Of a stretch of DNA of 64,000 nt, positions 12,501-27,500 are shown one piece after another. The stretch's first letter is position 1. The number at the start of each line of letters is the position of its first letter. Origin of the DNA: Luidia sarsii. Its lineage: Eukaryota; Echinodermata; Asteroidea; Paxillosida; Luidiidae. The notes below the pieces were generated by a model. The model saw only the letters and a list, made by a program, of their open reading frames with translations. It did no database searches and was not told the DNA's origin. Position numbers and translations under genes: made by a program. The stretch lies in the NCBI GenBank assembly GCA_949987565.1, contig OX465113.1, forward strand, positions 2,565,372-2,629,371. Direction: 5' to 3'.

Positions 12501-15500
12501 AAATGAATAGTGAATAATAACCCCATGCTCCAATCTTATATATGCTGATTGGTTTTTAGCCAAGACTTCCAGTTTTTTTTGTCAAGATATTCTGCAGGGG
12601 GTGCCTTTTCCCATTAACTTGTAGGAGATATTTCATATGATGTAGTATGAGTTACTGCAGCTTAACCCTAACCCTGCCGCATCTGGGAGGCACAACTCTG
12701 TATTCTGTTGTGGCAAATGCCTTTCCTTTCAAGAGTGATTCCCCTGACACTGTGACCTCCCATGACCTTTGCTCCAGATGGGTTAGGGTTGAGCCGTCGT
12801 AGCATTTTTAGGTAGCGCTGCATTTGTGGGCCTCTCTTTCTTGACATGAATGCATGTTCAGAAAAGCATCTTAGATGCACACAGTGCTATGAGTATAGAA
12901 GTGCTCATTGGAAAAGGTACACGCATTTGCCAATAACCGCTGACACTATGTAAGCTGGGCATGCTGCTGTTGTCTTGTTAAAGGACGTCTGTGTCCCAAG
13001 CAATTTCCTCGGCCTCTTGGAATCCTTGGGTCCTCCCCATCCATCCTTTCAGTCCCCTCCTCCCCCACAGCCACTGATTAGCAAGGTGCTCAAGCCTTCA
13101 CTCTATGGCCCCTCTCTCCTCTCACACCACGCTCTTACCCTGCCCCCCCCTCCCTACATGTACCTGTATGGCAATAACATCCTGACCTCAAGATACCGTA
13201 GCAGGTGGCCGCATTGCAGGTTACTAGTACCAAGAAAACCAAGACCATTCTACAACATGGAGGTAGTCATCATCAACCATAATCACTACAGCTTACACCA
13301 GGGACCAATTTCATAGAGCTGCTTAAATGCAGAAGTCTGTCCACCAAAAAGAGTCTTTCCTTCTTTCAGGATAGCCAACCAAACCTTCATGCGTTGTTGT
13401 CTGCACTTGACTCGTCTCTGATTATTTTTTTTGGGGGGGGGGGTTAAAGCATACACAATCCAAGTGGGTCCTTAGCTGGCAACCTCCTTTCTTGAGGCGA
13501 GTTTTTTTTTTTTAACTGCAGCAAGAATAATTTCTTGGGCAGCTCTGTGAAGTTGGCCGCTGGTGGCAGGACATGTCTTAAAGGCCCAATACAACATTGG
13601 AAAGATTGGAAAACATCGATGTCCACAGATTTTCTTCTAATTTACACTGTTTGTACCGTAGATGGTCATGAAAGAATCCTCATGTTGAAATCTTACGGTC
13701 TGGGATGCTGTACTTCCCTAGAAATCTTCACTCAAACATCGAGAAATAGTTTATAATTTTTTGACCTTTACCAATGTTGTAAAGGGCCTTTAAGCTGGGC
13801 CTTTAAGCTAAGGCCTTTAAGCTGTGGCCCATGTGCTTGTGGCCAGTCAAATAAAAGCATGAGGCCACCTTAATCAGTGGCCTGACTAGCTGTTCTCCAA
13901 AATTGCAATGGAAATTCAAGCCTGGAATGTTCATCTTTCAAACTCTGGGCCACCCAAAAATATTAATTTGGCTACCTAAGCATTTCATCTTCTGTAGCAT
14001 TCTCAGCGGCAAATGAAGAAAAGAAAAGTACAGATAAGCTCAAAAATACTTACTGGCTGTCTTACAGCCTCTTGCAGCACATTGGAGCAGCATGCAGATT
14101 CTGTACAGCAGATGCAGTTTTTTTATGGCTTAGTTGTAACATCGTAGCATTAAAATTGACTTTAGTGAAGAACATATCTTATTAAGTTGGGACTTAGAAC
14201 CTGCGACCCCTGGATCGGGTATCCCAGTTCTTGTAGTTGTGATTTCAAGGAAAGCTGACACGCCATTGAGGGGAACTAATTGGCACTAACCTCTCGAAGG
14301 TTTTTTTTGTAGGATCCAAAAAGTTGAAAGTCTAAAAGGTTGTGAAGAAATTTGCTTTTGGCTATTAGAGCATTCAAATTCCTACTTGTGTACTTGTTAA
14401 GCCCCTCAACCCCTGAATTTTTGTTTTTAATTTTATGTTCATGAATTCAGAGGTAAAAATTGTAGAATTTTTTGTTCCATCAATTTAATTCTTCAGTGAT
14501 ATACGAGAATGTTGCAAAATGCTTACTGAATGAAATTACCCTAATGCAAATCTCAAAATTGAGTGGGCCTGACGTTTCGATCCTAGCAGGACCTATGAGA
14601 AAGGTCCTGCTAGGATCGAAACGTCAGGCCCACTCAATTTTGAAATTTAATTTTTTCCTTCAGAAAGCTACCGATACCTGTCTGTGTCACTTTGGTGTGA
14701 ATGGAGAGATTGCTGTGGGTTTTGTATGCACAGAGTGTTAATAACTACAGGAGTGTTGAAGTATGCTGGTGATATGCGCTTGATATGCAAAGCAGAGATA
14801 AAGGGAATATAGCTGCAAGTGCTCCATCACATCCATCCAATTAACGTAATCTCTTCAAGCAAAATGTCCATCTTTGAGTTGAGTTTCTGATAAGTTTACG
14901 TCACATGTATAATCAGCTGCTGCTATTAGGGACTAATTTGTATTGAGTTTGACTGACTCATAAAGGAATGTAACCCAAAGAATACCAATGGTATGGACCT
15001 AAGAACGGAAGCATTATTAACATCAACATTTTAGTTTCTTCATTTTGGGTTTGTGCAATTTTTGTCATCCAGTGTAACTTTATACCTGACTAAATTGTGA
15101 GGGAAAATCTCAGGGTAGAATTGAAGTGCTTGGTCCACCAACCACTAGTACCAGGCTCTGCCTAGCCACCCTGCGACTTGCCTGGCCATGCCGGCAAGGA
15201 AAGGAGAAACACATTACTGTGTGCTCTGTAGACTTCAAGTGATGTTGCAAACTAAAATTACCAAAATTACCTAACTAAAATTACCAAAATGCAAATCTCA
15301 ACATTAAGTGGGCCTGACGTTTTCGATCCCAGCAGGACCTTTCTCAAAGGCAGGGTCAGAGTCAGTCACTCTGCCTTTGAGAAAGGTCCTGCTAGGATCA
15401 AAAACGTCAGGCCCACTAAATTTAGAGCTCTGTAGACTTCCTGTAACACCCAGAGGTACATGTATGCATCCTTTTGCCTCTTGACAGGTTCAGCTGCCGA

Positions 15501-18500
15501 CCATGCGATGGGTGGATGGCCACAAGGCCCTGTTCAACGTCTCCATCAAGGCGGTGTCCTCAATCCACGCACAGGTAAACTCAGCCCAAAGGTTGCCCAG
15601 ATGCCCGCTTGACTTCCGCGGAGAGGCCGACCACAAATCAAACCAATCAAACCAAACCAATGATAACAATTGCTATGCAGAAATGGTTTTATACCGATTA
15701 TTAAGTTAATACAAAAACTGTTGCAAACTGCTCACTGACTAAAATGACCTGCAATACATAAATCTCAAAAAGTTAGATGGCCTGACGTTTCGATCCTAGC
15801 AGGACCTTTGCTTTTGAGAAAGGTCCTGCTAGGATCAAAATATCAGGCCCTCTAACTTTTGAGATTTAGACCGCTTATTGACATTATCAGCTTGAAACAT
15901 ACAAAATATATGAGGACATTTTACTCCAAGAAGACCTTCCTCAGAGGTAGAATAAATCTAACCAGCACTAAATAGAAGTAGAACCTCAACTACCGTACCA
16001 CCCTCATTCTAAAAGTCAAGATCTTTAGAAATTAGCCTCTGGCACATACATGTAGTACAGTGGAACGTCGGTATAACAAACACCGATATACTGAACATTC
16101 GGCTATAATGAACATGCCCTTTGGCTCCTGATTTTTGTGTACAAAATATGTGGCCGCAACGGCTGTAATGAATAGCCGCAATTTTCATGGATCCTGGGAT
16201 GTTCGTTACATTGACTGTACTTTCTGTGACTCTCTGGTTTGGTTGTCAACAACTCAGGACGAGTATGTTGACATGTTCCTGAGCCGGTGCCACAACGTGG
16301 AGGAAGGCAAGATTCCGCGCAGCATCGGGGAGCAGGACCTGAAGGCCAACCTGGTCAAGAGCATCATGGAGCTGAACCACGCCGTGGCCGAGCCCTTGGT
16401 CAAGTTCCTCCCCATCATCCTGGATAAACTCATTCTGATGATCATCCGGCCGCCCATCATCGGGGGACAGATAAGTAGGAAGCAACTCTCTTCGTCAATT
16501 CGTGACTTTGTCCCTCAAAAGCGTGCTAAATAAAGTTTGGCAAAATGCTGACCGACTTAAAAAATGGCCAAATGTGACGGCCTCTACAAAAACGAGTCGT
16601 ATTGGGGTGAAATCTCGATCAGGTATCTATAGCTCAAAAGTTTTAGCTCGAAAATCCAACTTTCCAATCTTCATTTCTTACTGTAAATATGGAAACATAG
16701 ATATCAACAAAGCAATGCCATTAAAAATTGATTTTCGATAATTTTTTCATCTACGTACACTGTTCGTGGAAAAGGACTGCGAGAATCGACTCATTTCTGC
16801 AGAGCGGGTCACAAATACAAATTCATTTCAATCCTCCTATCCAGATCTGTATTGGAGCCTCTGAGTAACGGTCCCGCTAGGATCGAAACGTCAGGCCCTC
16901 AATAATGTCTGAATGGTTGAAGTTTATCTGCTCACCACAGATGGTGAAGGCTCTTTCACGCTCTTGCACCGAGGCACACTGAATGAATATTGCTGCAGAC
17001 AACAAACCACACAGCGGGGATGACTTCTTCAAAGGATTCAAAGTGGCTTTCTTTCCTCTTCCCCCAGTTGAACACGTGGGACAGCTCTGTTTTGACACCA
17101 TCGCTGACCTGGTCGACCGCATCCACATCCTGCTGGACAAAGGTCAGGACAGCCATGGCCGGAATTCCCTCCTCTGCTCCTTCATACAGTATTACTTCAG
17201 GCCTCCGGACACTGACGATGAAACCATCATTCAAGGTCGGTCACTACCCTTTTTAGCTTTAATTTTTTTTTTTTAAATGGATTTGGAGTTCTTTGGTGAT
17301 CAAGTCATCAAATGTTGCACTGCTGTTCACTTTCATAATTGGTTTAATCCAAGCTAACTGATGGAGTACAATAATGCAGACAGGAGTCATCTATCATGGC
17401 AAAGCTGGTTGTGTGATTGGCGCTGTGAATAGTTTGCTGGATAATTTCTCTTTAAGTGCTGGATTCATTGCTAGCTTTTCTGATAGCAAGGCATGGTCCT
17501 GGCTTGTTTTCTTTATCCAGATTGGGCCTACATTATTTTGCTTGCCAGCTCGAAATAGATTTTCCAGTCATTTTGGGTAGATTTACTTACTTGCTGGTTG
17601 TGGCGGGAGTTTTTTGGGGGCAGTTCTGACTTGTCCCATGGGCCAGTTCTAGAAAGGATGAATAGAAATAATAATAATGATAATAATAATAATGAAGCAT
17701 TTATAAGGCACCTGTATCTTGAGGGTAGGCTGGTTAATTTTTATCGCTATTAAAATCAGGCTATTTTTACCGGCCAAATATGGCAAGGTTTACCGGCAAG
17801 TTCTCACATGCCAGTGCCCAAATGTTTTACCGGCTGTTTCCCTCTAGTCTTTCCTGGCTAGTTCTGGTCAGTGGAATCAGTTCTGGTGAACTCGGCTAGA
17901 CTTGTCTCAGTCCGTTGGCCTCCTGGCAAAGAGGCGGAAGTGCTGACCGTGCGCAACACGTCTGCAATCAGATTGATTCATTATTGCATTGATTTTCTTG
18001 TTTATTGCTTAGTCTGCAGATGATTCTCGCTTCCTCTAAAAAAAATAACCGAGTGGCTTCACTTTGCCAATCTAATGAATGGTTTACTTTTGTGTCGTGG
18101 ATCACGAAGTGATCTTGATGTCAGGAGTGATAGAATTGTTTGTGCAGATCGTTGACGTGCTCTTTTGTATTTTATTCATGCCATGCCTAACATTGCTTTC
18201 CAATTGACCGTCCTCCATCATTCGGGTGAGTATGTGAGCTGAGTTTGACTTCAAAATTGTCTGTCCCTGTTGACCAACGTCAGGAAGTAACCTCTGGTCG
18301 TGCTTTCTGACTCTTTTCACTTTTCATTGGTTGAGGTGTTGACTAACATTTTTCTATATTCTGGGTGTGTCACTTCATCATTGCAATCTGTGTCTATAGG
18401 TAGTTGGAAACAGAATCTGCATGTATCAATCCCAAAAAGGCCAATCCCCTATCGAGAGATTCACATTGCATTTGGAAGTTGACTTTAATACCAGAGCGCA

Positions 18501-21500
18501 CCGTTGTTGAAAATTTCGCTTTCAATATTTGCAGTGTGTTTTTTGGAGACATTAGTTTCTACTCTTGCCTAACAGCACTCATGCTTGGCCCACACTACAG
18601 TAGGCTCAGTCTACGGCCCCGTGTCTTCCCACACAGATCTGGATTGGGATGGATGATCTGTGCATTGGATCCCAGCAGACTAGATGCTTGTAGGATGGCG
18701 GTGCTCAGATTGGTGGTCTAGATCCAGATCCGTGCGGACAAATGAAGACTTCCTTCACTGTTTGCTATGATGATTCTGGATAAATCTCAAAAGTTTTGAT
18801 CCTAGCAGGACCTTTCTCAAAGGCTCTTTGCCTTTGAGAAAGGTCCTGCTAGGATTGAAATGCCAGGCCCTCTAACTTTTGAGATTTATGTATTGCAGGT
18901 CATTTTAGCCGGTGAGCAGTTTGCAAAAGTTTTTGTATTACTTTCATGATTCTGGATAGAGCATTGCCCTAAGCACACATGTTCATGCCCTGTTCATGCC
19001 CTGGTCATGCTTTCTGCACAGCTACACAGCATCTGTCCTCTTGAATGGATTAATCTGTATCTCCCTGTGTGATGTGTGTGATCACTTGATCAGACAATGT
19101 ATTCATTTAGAAGTGTGTACATTATTTGTGACTGTGTACATGTACAAACAGAGGTGCCTTGAATCTGGGTTCAAAATCTATGTGCTATTAGTGAGACCAG
19201 TACTTGAAGTCATCTCCAAAAGCAGCCCCTCCTTGAGACAGATTCAAATTTGGTTCCAAAGTGCTTTTGCAAAATCGGAAAGCCAGAGGATCATCATAAG
19301 GCACTAAGTTTAAGACCAATGTGATAGAAGTCTTGGTTGCTTCACCCATATTTCAGGCTTGCCATTTGTAGTACATGAACACTAAACCCAGAATCCCCTG
19401 GTTATTGTCTAAACCTGTCATCGAGGCGGAGGTGTGCAAGTTTCTATTTCTACAGAATGCTTCCTGCTGTCTACCAAATTTTCTTCATTCACCTCCTGAA
19501 GACACTGTTTTCATTTTCACTTACACTCCTAAAACTCTGATCAGTTTCATTCTGCTAAAGCTACTTCTTCTGTCACCATGGATCCCTTGTTACCAATTCC
19601 AGACTAAATTCCCAGAGTTCCACAATCTTGCCTTGTTTCAGAAGTCTTAGGGTGAGGATGCAATCTACCTCAGCACAAAATAATGACACTCCTTAAAAGG
19701 GTAGACAAGGGAGTGGGTATTTGTTGCAGAAGATAACTTGCAGCATCTCCCGGAATGACATACATCTTTAGTACACTCTGAATTGTTCTCTTTTGCTTGT
19801 TAGACCTTTTCTGGTTTCTTTATCTGTCATCCACACGTCCATCTCATCTCAGAACCTGTCCCATCCTTGTTCCATCTTCACTTGTGTGTATGTGTTGAGG
19901 GTATGAGTCTGTCTGATTTTTGTTAATCCAAGCCTTACCAAAAATATTCAGATCTATGCAAGCATGCTCAGACCAATGCACACATGCTAAGAGCAACGTG
20001 CATGTGCTAAACACGAGCCAAGAGTACCTGGTATGTTTGCTGCCATGAAGTATCTCTAAATCTCTCATTGGGAAATTGGAGGGCCTGACGTTTCGATCCT
20101 AGCAGGACCTTTCTCAAAGGCTTTCTTAAAAGCAGAGGCAGATTCTGTCTCTTTGATTTTCAAATATTTTCTTTTTCACAGTTACCTGGTACATTCTGTA
20201 TGCAAAAATGTTGCAAACTGAACTCAAATGACCCAAAAGCGAAAATCACAAATTAGGAGGGCCTGATGTTTCGATCCTAGCATTACCTTTTCTGAAATGC
20301 AGATTCAATCATTCTGCCTTTGAGAAAGGTCCTGCTAGGATCGAAACGTCAGGCCCTCTAACTTTTGAGATTGATGTATTGCAGGTCATTTTAGCCAGTG
20401 AGCAGTTTGCAACAGTTTTTGTATTGACTTAATTGAAAAATTGGCAAAGAAAACTTTGACTGGACCAGGACTTGAACCCGAGACCTCTGGATTAACGTAG
20501 CAGTACTTTTCCATCTGAGCTATCCAGTCCTTAGATGGCGGTCTCAAATAGTTAACTAGTCTTTGCCAGAGAGGGGGGGGGGTGCCAATTAGATGCAATT
20601 CATCCATTAACTGTCGTAAATCTTTCATTTATTGATGATCCCGATGCCCCTTGGCCGTCTTGGCCGTTGCAGCTCCGTCGCCCCGAACCCCGAACCGGAT
20701 TCTCCGGCACATAGGCAACTACGGCACAGTGGCGCGGTCCAACAGCTTCACCGTCAACCAGCGCTCCTCCCTCTTCTCCAGCACCAGCAGCACCAGCCTG
20801 TCCGGGCCGGGCTCCCCCGACGACGACCTGGAGGGCTCCTTCCACAGCCGGTACGGCAGCGAGCGCTACAATGCCCACTCCTACAGCCGGGCCAGTCTCT
20901 TGGGCAATACTGGGATGGGCAACGTGCCTGTGGCTGGGCTGGGAGGACGTGTGCCTCCTAAGAAGGTAGGTACCAGTATGTGGCTGGCCAGTGGATAATG
21001 TTGCTTCCGGATTTCTGGAAATAGTGTGATATTATTAATATTTTTTTTCCCCATTTTTTCCCCCATTTTTTTTAATGTCAAACAGGTATCTCAAGCTGCT
21101 CATTTCTGTCTCTTAAATCCCTAAAAACTGAAGGGCGCCCCTGCCGTTTTTTTTTTTTTAATACTTTTTTCAATTTTTTTTTTTTTTAAATGTCAAACAG
21201 GTATCTCAAACTGCTAATTTCTGTCTCTTAAATGCCTAAAAACTGAAGGGCGCCCCTGCCGTGAATCTCTCGGTCGCGTAAGCGCTCACTCGCAGTCAGC
21301 TTAGGCCTTGTTTAAGGCAGGTCATCCCTTCCCAGTTCTGTCTGCTTTGTAAGTTCTAAGAGGCCATCGTGATATTTCAGCGCGAGAGACCAGTTTTTGT
21401 GTCCTCTCCAAAAGCAGCCATTTCTTGAGACGGATGCATTTAGTTCCAAAGTGTTCAAAAACCTTCACAAGCCTATGGTCTTTGGGATCCTGCTGGTCTG

Positions 21501-24500
21501 AAGCTTTGAGTTGACGTGCAGCTCTCTTTTTTTCCCCCTTTCAGCTTGTCCACGAGGAGATAGCGTTGCTCTTGGTGGTCTCCAATGGATCGGCCAAGGA
21601 GAAGGTGCTCAACCACGCCTGGTTCTTCTTTGAACTTATGGTAGGTTCACATCAGAAGAACCTTGAGTCTGTGTCAGTTATGATTCACGTGTCCATCATC
21701 TTGTGATAAATGCAAGGTTTGCGATGACACCGTGTAACACTTCTCTTTCAAGAAAGAGTGTGGCTCTAAAGAGAGTGTAGTTCCAGTATAATGTCCAATT
21801 TCCAAGGCAATGCCCTGGTCCAAGGTGATGTGCTAATTCCTTCTTTCTTTCTTTTTCTTCTTCTTTTTTAGGTCAAGAGTATGGCCCAACTTCTGGCCGA
21901 GACGGACCGCTTGGATATGCCCCGTAAGGGTCAGTTCTCCGAGGCCTACTATCAGGACATCAGCAACATTGTGGGCATAGTTACCACTGACATCGTCGCC
22001 AGGTATAGCAAGGTGAGAGCGGTTTATAGCACAATGGCATCCTGAGCTTCTTGAATTGATCTCTGGTATTGATAATGAGAAACTCTTCATTGAACATCAT
22101 ATACCCACATTGGATTACCCATAACGTCAGACAACTGGACACAGGCTTTGAAATTGAGTGTGTAGTTGACCGAGAAAAGTGTTTATCAAGGAGCTTTTTG
22201 TCAGTTATTTTGAGCTGATCTTGTCTAGGGAGTAATAGGTTTGCCGCGACACCATGTACAATTCTCTCTTTTGTGAGTATGTGTGGTTCCGAAAAGAACG
22301 GATTTAAACAAGGCATTCAATAGTGAAGACGAACAGAGTATACTGTTCAAAACATCAAGTTCCTCCGGTTCTTTTCGAAACCACACATACTCACAAAAGA
22401 CATAGTACTCTTTACTATTACTCTTGCAAACCTATTACTCCTGCTATTCTCACCATGAAAACCTTCCAATCTCATTTGATCTTGTCTTCTTCCTCTGCTC
22501 TCCAGGATGTACGGGCCATGCAGCTTCTTAATGCCAGCCTGGCCTTCTTCTTGCAGGATCTCCTGTCCCTCATGGACCGCGGCTATGTCTTCGCCCTCAT
22601 CCGCAACTACTGCAAGCAGGTAATGCTCATTCGGCTGTCGCCAAATCTGTGGACTGCCCACAAAGTGAAAGGCAAGATCTGCACCGCGTCTGACATTGGA
22701 CTCTGTCTCTTGGACTATTCCGTCAGACTCCCACTGGTGGTCAGAATGCATCGATGGTTGAAGCTGCTTGGCACGGCATGAAATTCCACCCAAGCTCCGC
22801 TTGTTCCTAGAATAGCCTGAAGCATACAAATCTTGGACTAAACAACATTCTGTCAATCAATCTATCAATCAATCAATCAATCAGTCAGTCAGTCAGTCAG
22901 TCAGTCAGTCAGTCAGTCAGTCAGTCAGTCAGTCAGGTAGTCAGTCAAACAGTCACTCAGTCAGTCAAACAGTCGGTCAGTCAGTCAGTCAGTCAGTCAA
23001 GTAGTCAGTCAGTCAGGTAGTCAGTCAGGCAGTCAAACAGTCAGTCAGTCAATCGGTTAATCAATCAATCAATCATAACTTTATTTCCAACATAAAAGTA
23101 GAATGGTTGGGAATCACTGAAAAGCAAAGCTTTTTGAGTAGCGATCCCCCCATTTGAATAGTACACGTATACAATTAATTAATGTAAACTAGGGAGTTAA
23201 ACAGACCACCAACATGTAACATCAGTAAGAATATGGGTATCTAAATTGAGAACCTGCCTAATAGCTGCAAACCTGAGAGAAAGGAAACACTCAAAAATTT
23301 CTTTGCAAATAGCTTTCTTGGATTCTTGTCTTGTAAGGTCCTACTAGGATTGAAGGAACAGGCCTGCAAACTTGTTAAGACTTTCATAATGTTTTTTTTT
23401 CATAGTCTTTGAACGTGTGTCTTTGAATGATTGATCAATTTATTTGGGCTTCTTCTGTTCTGGTAGGTTGCTGGAAAGATCACGGTGATGTCAGACCCCA
23501 CCAGCCTGGCCCAGCTTAAGCTAGACTTCCTGCGGATCATCGTGGGTCACGAGCACTACGTGACCCTGAACCTGCCCTTCCTGCACTCGGACATGACCTC
23601 CAGGCCCCCCTCCCCGACCCCCTCGGTCAGCAGCCTCTCCTCCATGATGTCCCTGGCCTCCAGCCTCCCTCCCGCCATCAACAAGGCCAAGGTCATGCAG
23701 CTCACCCCCGAGTTTCGCCAGCAGCACTTCCTGACGGGACTTCTCTTGTCGGACCTGGCCTGCGCCCTGCAAACTCTGTGAGTCCTGGCATTGATTTCAC
23801 AAAGCCTTGCTTTAAAGTCGGAGGGCCTGACGTTTCGATCCTGGCAGGACCTTTCTCAAAGGCAAAGTGACAAGGACATACACAGACAGTCAGGGAGGAA
23901 AGCCCTGACACACATGACAGAGGAAGGACAAAAGGGAAGGGAGTGGGATGCAGATGTACACATGAAGGGAGGGTAGATCTCCCATACAGTAAGTCCTTTG
24001 CCTTTGAGAAAGGTCCTGCTAGGATCGAGACGTCAGGCCCTCTAACCTTTCTCAAAAATCCTGCTAGAATCGAAACGTCAGGCCCTCTAACTTTTGAGAT
24101 TTCTGTATTGCAGGTCATTTTCGTCAGTGAGCAGTTTGCAACGGTTTTGGTATTAACTTCAAAGCCTTGCTTTGAAGTGAATTTAGCGCTGTATGCTCAG
24201 TGCTTTGCCCAATTGCCTGCTTAAAACTAGCCTATGTAATTGGAAAGAAGTGAGATTGGAATGTGGAAAGTTCACTGTGAAACCATGTGAGTGATCTGTT
24301 TTGGGACTCGGTTATGGCTTTGAGAAGAGCAAGTAACTCAACGTTTCTCACAGTGTGAGCTCTGGCGCGGTTCTCAGGAAACCTTCAAGTCTATGTCAAG
24401 GTCAATTCTTTGATTTCCTCTCTGTGCCTTGCAGGAACAGCAGCCTTCACCGACAGGCCATCGACACCGTCTGCAATCTCCTGCACACGCACGACGCCGA

Positions 24501-27500
24501 TCTGCGCTTCGGAGAGCCACTCTGTCGCATGCGGGTGGCCGCCCTCTACCTGCCCCTCCTGGGCATCGTCATGGACGCCATCCCGCAGCTCAACTGCCAG
24601 GGGGCCAGCTCGGTCAACCGGCCCTCGGCGGCCATGGGCTACGACGACTCGGACCTGGACGGCAGTCCGGTCAACCAGACTGTGGCAATGGCCATTGCCG
24701 GCACCAGTGTCTACGCGCGCTCAGACGCCAAAGTGGAGTCCACTCCACTTCAGGTGGGAATCTGCGGATCCTTCTAGAGTCCATTTTGTTTGTATTTCTC
24801 GAACAAGAATGAGCCTCTGCAAAAGCTGCCTTGCCCTGGAGAATATGTCGCATTCCCAACTATTTGTCTTTGGTTATTTTGCTCAGGCCCCCCAAAAAAA
24901 TAATAGTTCTGCTTCCGGTTACCTGACCAACCCTACCGTATTTCTAGCCTGTGATCCTAAATTTTTGTATCGAGAAACAATGATGATAACAATTAAATGT
25001 GTTATTTGATCATTTTATTATTACCATTAAGGCTTGACCACATGCAGATGCCTCCTTATGATTGTACTCCCCCCCCCCCAAAAAAAAAAAAAAAAATCCC
25101 TACCTACCTACCCTTTTTTAAATGCTATGTAATCGGAAGCAGAACTATTTTTTTGTTTTTGCCTCAGATAGTATTTTGCTCAGTGTTTGAAGTGATTCCA
25201 CTCCAATGGGGAATGTCCATTGTCCACGATTGACAACCAAACAAATGTTGTTGCCTCTCAAGTTCAGTGCAATATCTGTTTTAGACTTTTCAATAAGAGA
25301 TGGGATCTCCTAATGTTGACGTTTCGTGTCTGTTCTCTTTTTTTTGGGCCTTTGAGAAAAGTCCTGCTAGGATCGAAACCTCAGGCCCACTAAATTGTGA
25401 GATTTAGACCGTTTATTGACAATATCAGCTTGAAACATACAAACTATTTGAGGACATTTTAATCCAAGAAGACCTTCCTCAGAGGTAGAATAAATCTAAC
25501 CAGCACCAAATGGAAGTAGAACCTCAACTACCGTACATTGTAAGATTTGCATTCTGGTAACTTTAGTCAGTAAGCAGTTTGCAACGTTTTTGTATATCAC
25601 TTCTTCTTCTTTTCTGTTTGAATCCTGACAGCGCACTCCGAGCCACACCCGCCTGTCAGAGGAGTCCACCAAGGACCTTCTCCTGTGCTTCCTGTGGGTG
25701 CTGAAGAACCTGGACCCCAGCACATTGCAGGAGGCCTGGGCCACTCTGCCGGTCAGCCGTGTGAACCAGTTCCTGGATGTTCTCTATTACTGCATCTGCT
25801 GCTTTGAGTACAAGGTGAGGCTCTTCCTATCTCATTGGATAGGCATAGCTGAGGTTAGATCGCATATTCGTGTTTTCCCCATGTTTGTATTTCACATATT
25901 TTTTCTGATTTTTTTTCTTCAACTTCTTTTTTGCACGAAATCCCATAGACTTTTGTACACTTTTTTTTCTACTTGCGACTTTTGGCATTAAACTTAATTG
26001 CACATCTTTTAAAGTTGGCATAGACATGGTCCTTATCTGGTTTGGTTTCTGTCTATCTGCTTATCAATCTGTTCGTTTGTCTGTCTGTATACCTGCCTTC
26101 TTGTCCGTCCATTTATCTGTCTGTCTGGTCATCCTTCTTATCCTACTTATCAAGCCAACAAATCTGTGACAAACCATCACCTGGATTTTCAGGTTTCGTC
26201 AGACGGAGACAAAACCTAAAAAAAAATATTTTTATCAGGCACCGGGCAAAGCACTGAGCATTCAGTGTTTACCACGTCGAGTAGGGCAAAACCTCTTTGA
26301 ATTACCCTCAACTAACAATTAACCAGTAATCTACAAATAACCAACTGTAGCCTGCCTAATGCCATTCTTATACTTTGGAAGGTGAGATCGTTTTTAAGGC
26401 TTTATTTGATGGTGTGGCTGTTGTCAGGGTCGGACTATGATCTACCGGCGTCAGTCTCGCCTGTCTCTGAAGAAGCAGGACGTCAAGCAGCGTCTGGCAG
26501 ACGCCATCCTGGGCACGTCTAATGCTCGCAGTGAGATGATGCAGAGACACAGCAGACAGGGATCAGGCTCCTTGGGTGAGGCCACAGAGCTCTATAAATA
26601 AACTAGAGTGCGCACTCCCCTATCAACGCGCGGTACGAACGTGTGCCGACATGGACGCGCATCCGCCATTACCAAAGAGGTCAACTTCACCTCAAAGTGC
26701 CCGGATGTCAGTAGCAATCGCGTGTAATATGAATGGGGAAAGGTATAGCCGAAAGGTTGTGAATGCGGAAACTAAAATGTAATAGAAATGGTTGTAAGTA
26801 ATGAAAGGAAAGGCCATCAATACCTCAAGGGATTGGCGAATTTTAATGTCCTACTTTCTTTTGTAAAAATTGGGATTAGTTTGCCGTGGTTTGCCCCATA
26901 GAGATCCATGTATTTAACCTCTTTGGTAATGGTGTCGCAGTCCCCTTGTTTGCACGCGTCACGCGATGAGTGCGCACTCTAGTTATTTATCAAGCTCTAT
27001 GGGTGAGGCACTGCATAAAGGGAGGGCACCATAGGCCAGAGGTCATTCATCGGGGTCAGGGTTCAGAAGAAGAGGATGCCATTCTGAAGATAGCGGCTCC
27101 TTGGAGGGAATAGGGGGTCTGTAGGTCAAAGTTCATTCGTATGGCTCAGAGGTTAGAGGTCATTAAAAGACTACATGATGCCATTTTAAGATGTCTAGTT
27201 CCTGGGATAGGGGTCAGTTGGTCAGAGGTCATTCATATGGCTCAGAGGTTAGAGGTCATTGAAGGACTACAGGATGCCATTTTAAGATGTCTAAAATATC
27301 TCATTCAATTACATTCACACTGTTGCCAAATCGTAATGTATCTTAGTGAGACATCAGTCACTGAGTCTCTTCTCCCTCGTCCCTGTCCCTGCCTTCCCCA
27401 GCAGACAGATACTCCAATCCAGCACTCGGTCAGTCCGAGAAGCTCAGATGGCGTAAGGACAAGACACACTGGAAGCAGGCCGTAGAGACACAGATGGAAA

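Larger units (their letters stand above)
9637..15574 (+). other. DOCK7: DOCK exons 12-15: DHR-1 (C2-like) domain, about residues 594-767
   Basis: The domain opens with [23 protein letters not shown] and runs through [55 protein letters not shown] and [19 protein letters not shown] to [20 protein letters not shown]. All parallel the DHR-1 of human DOCK7 in order. In this family DHR-1 folds as a C2-like sandwich that binds phosphoinositides. Intron 14 (10882-15487), the longest in the gene, interrupts it and holds several mobile elements. Confidence 0.9.

Noticed and set aside
12975..13316. Proline-rich frame in DOCK intron 14 ([19 protein letters not shown])
   Set aside because: Flanking DOCK exons already join to give the conserved [17 protein letters not shown] sequence. 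The frame has acceptor- and donor-like sites but no family support and overlaps a MITE edge.
22853..23080. CRISPR-like regular repeat
   Set aside because: A 4-bp microsatellite without spacers, in animal DNA. No CRISPR array is present anywhere in the window.
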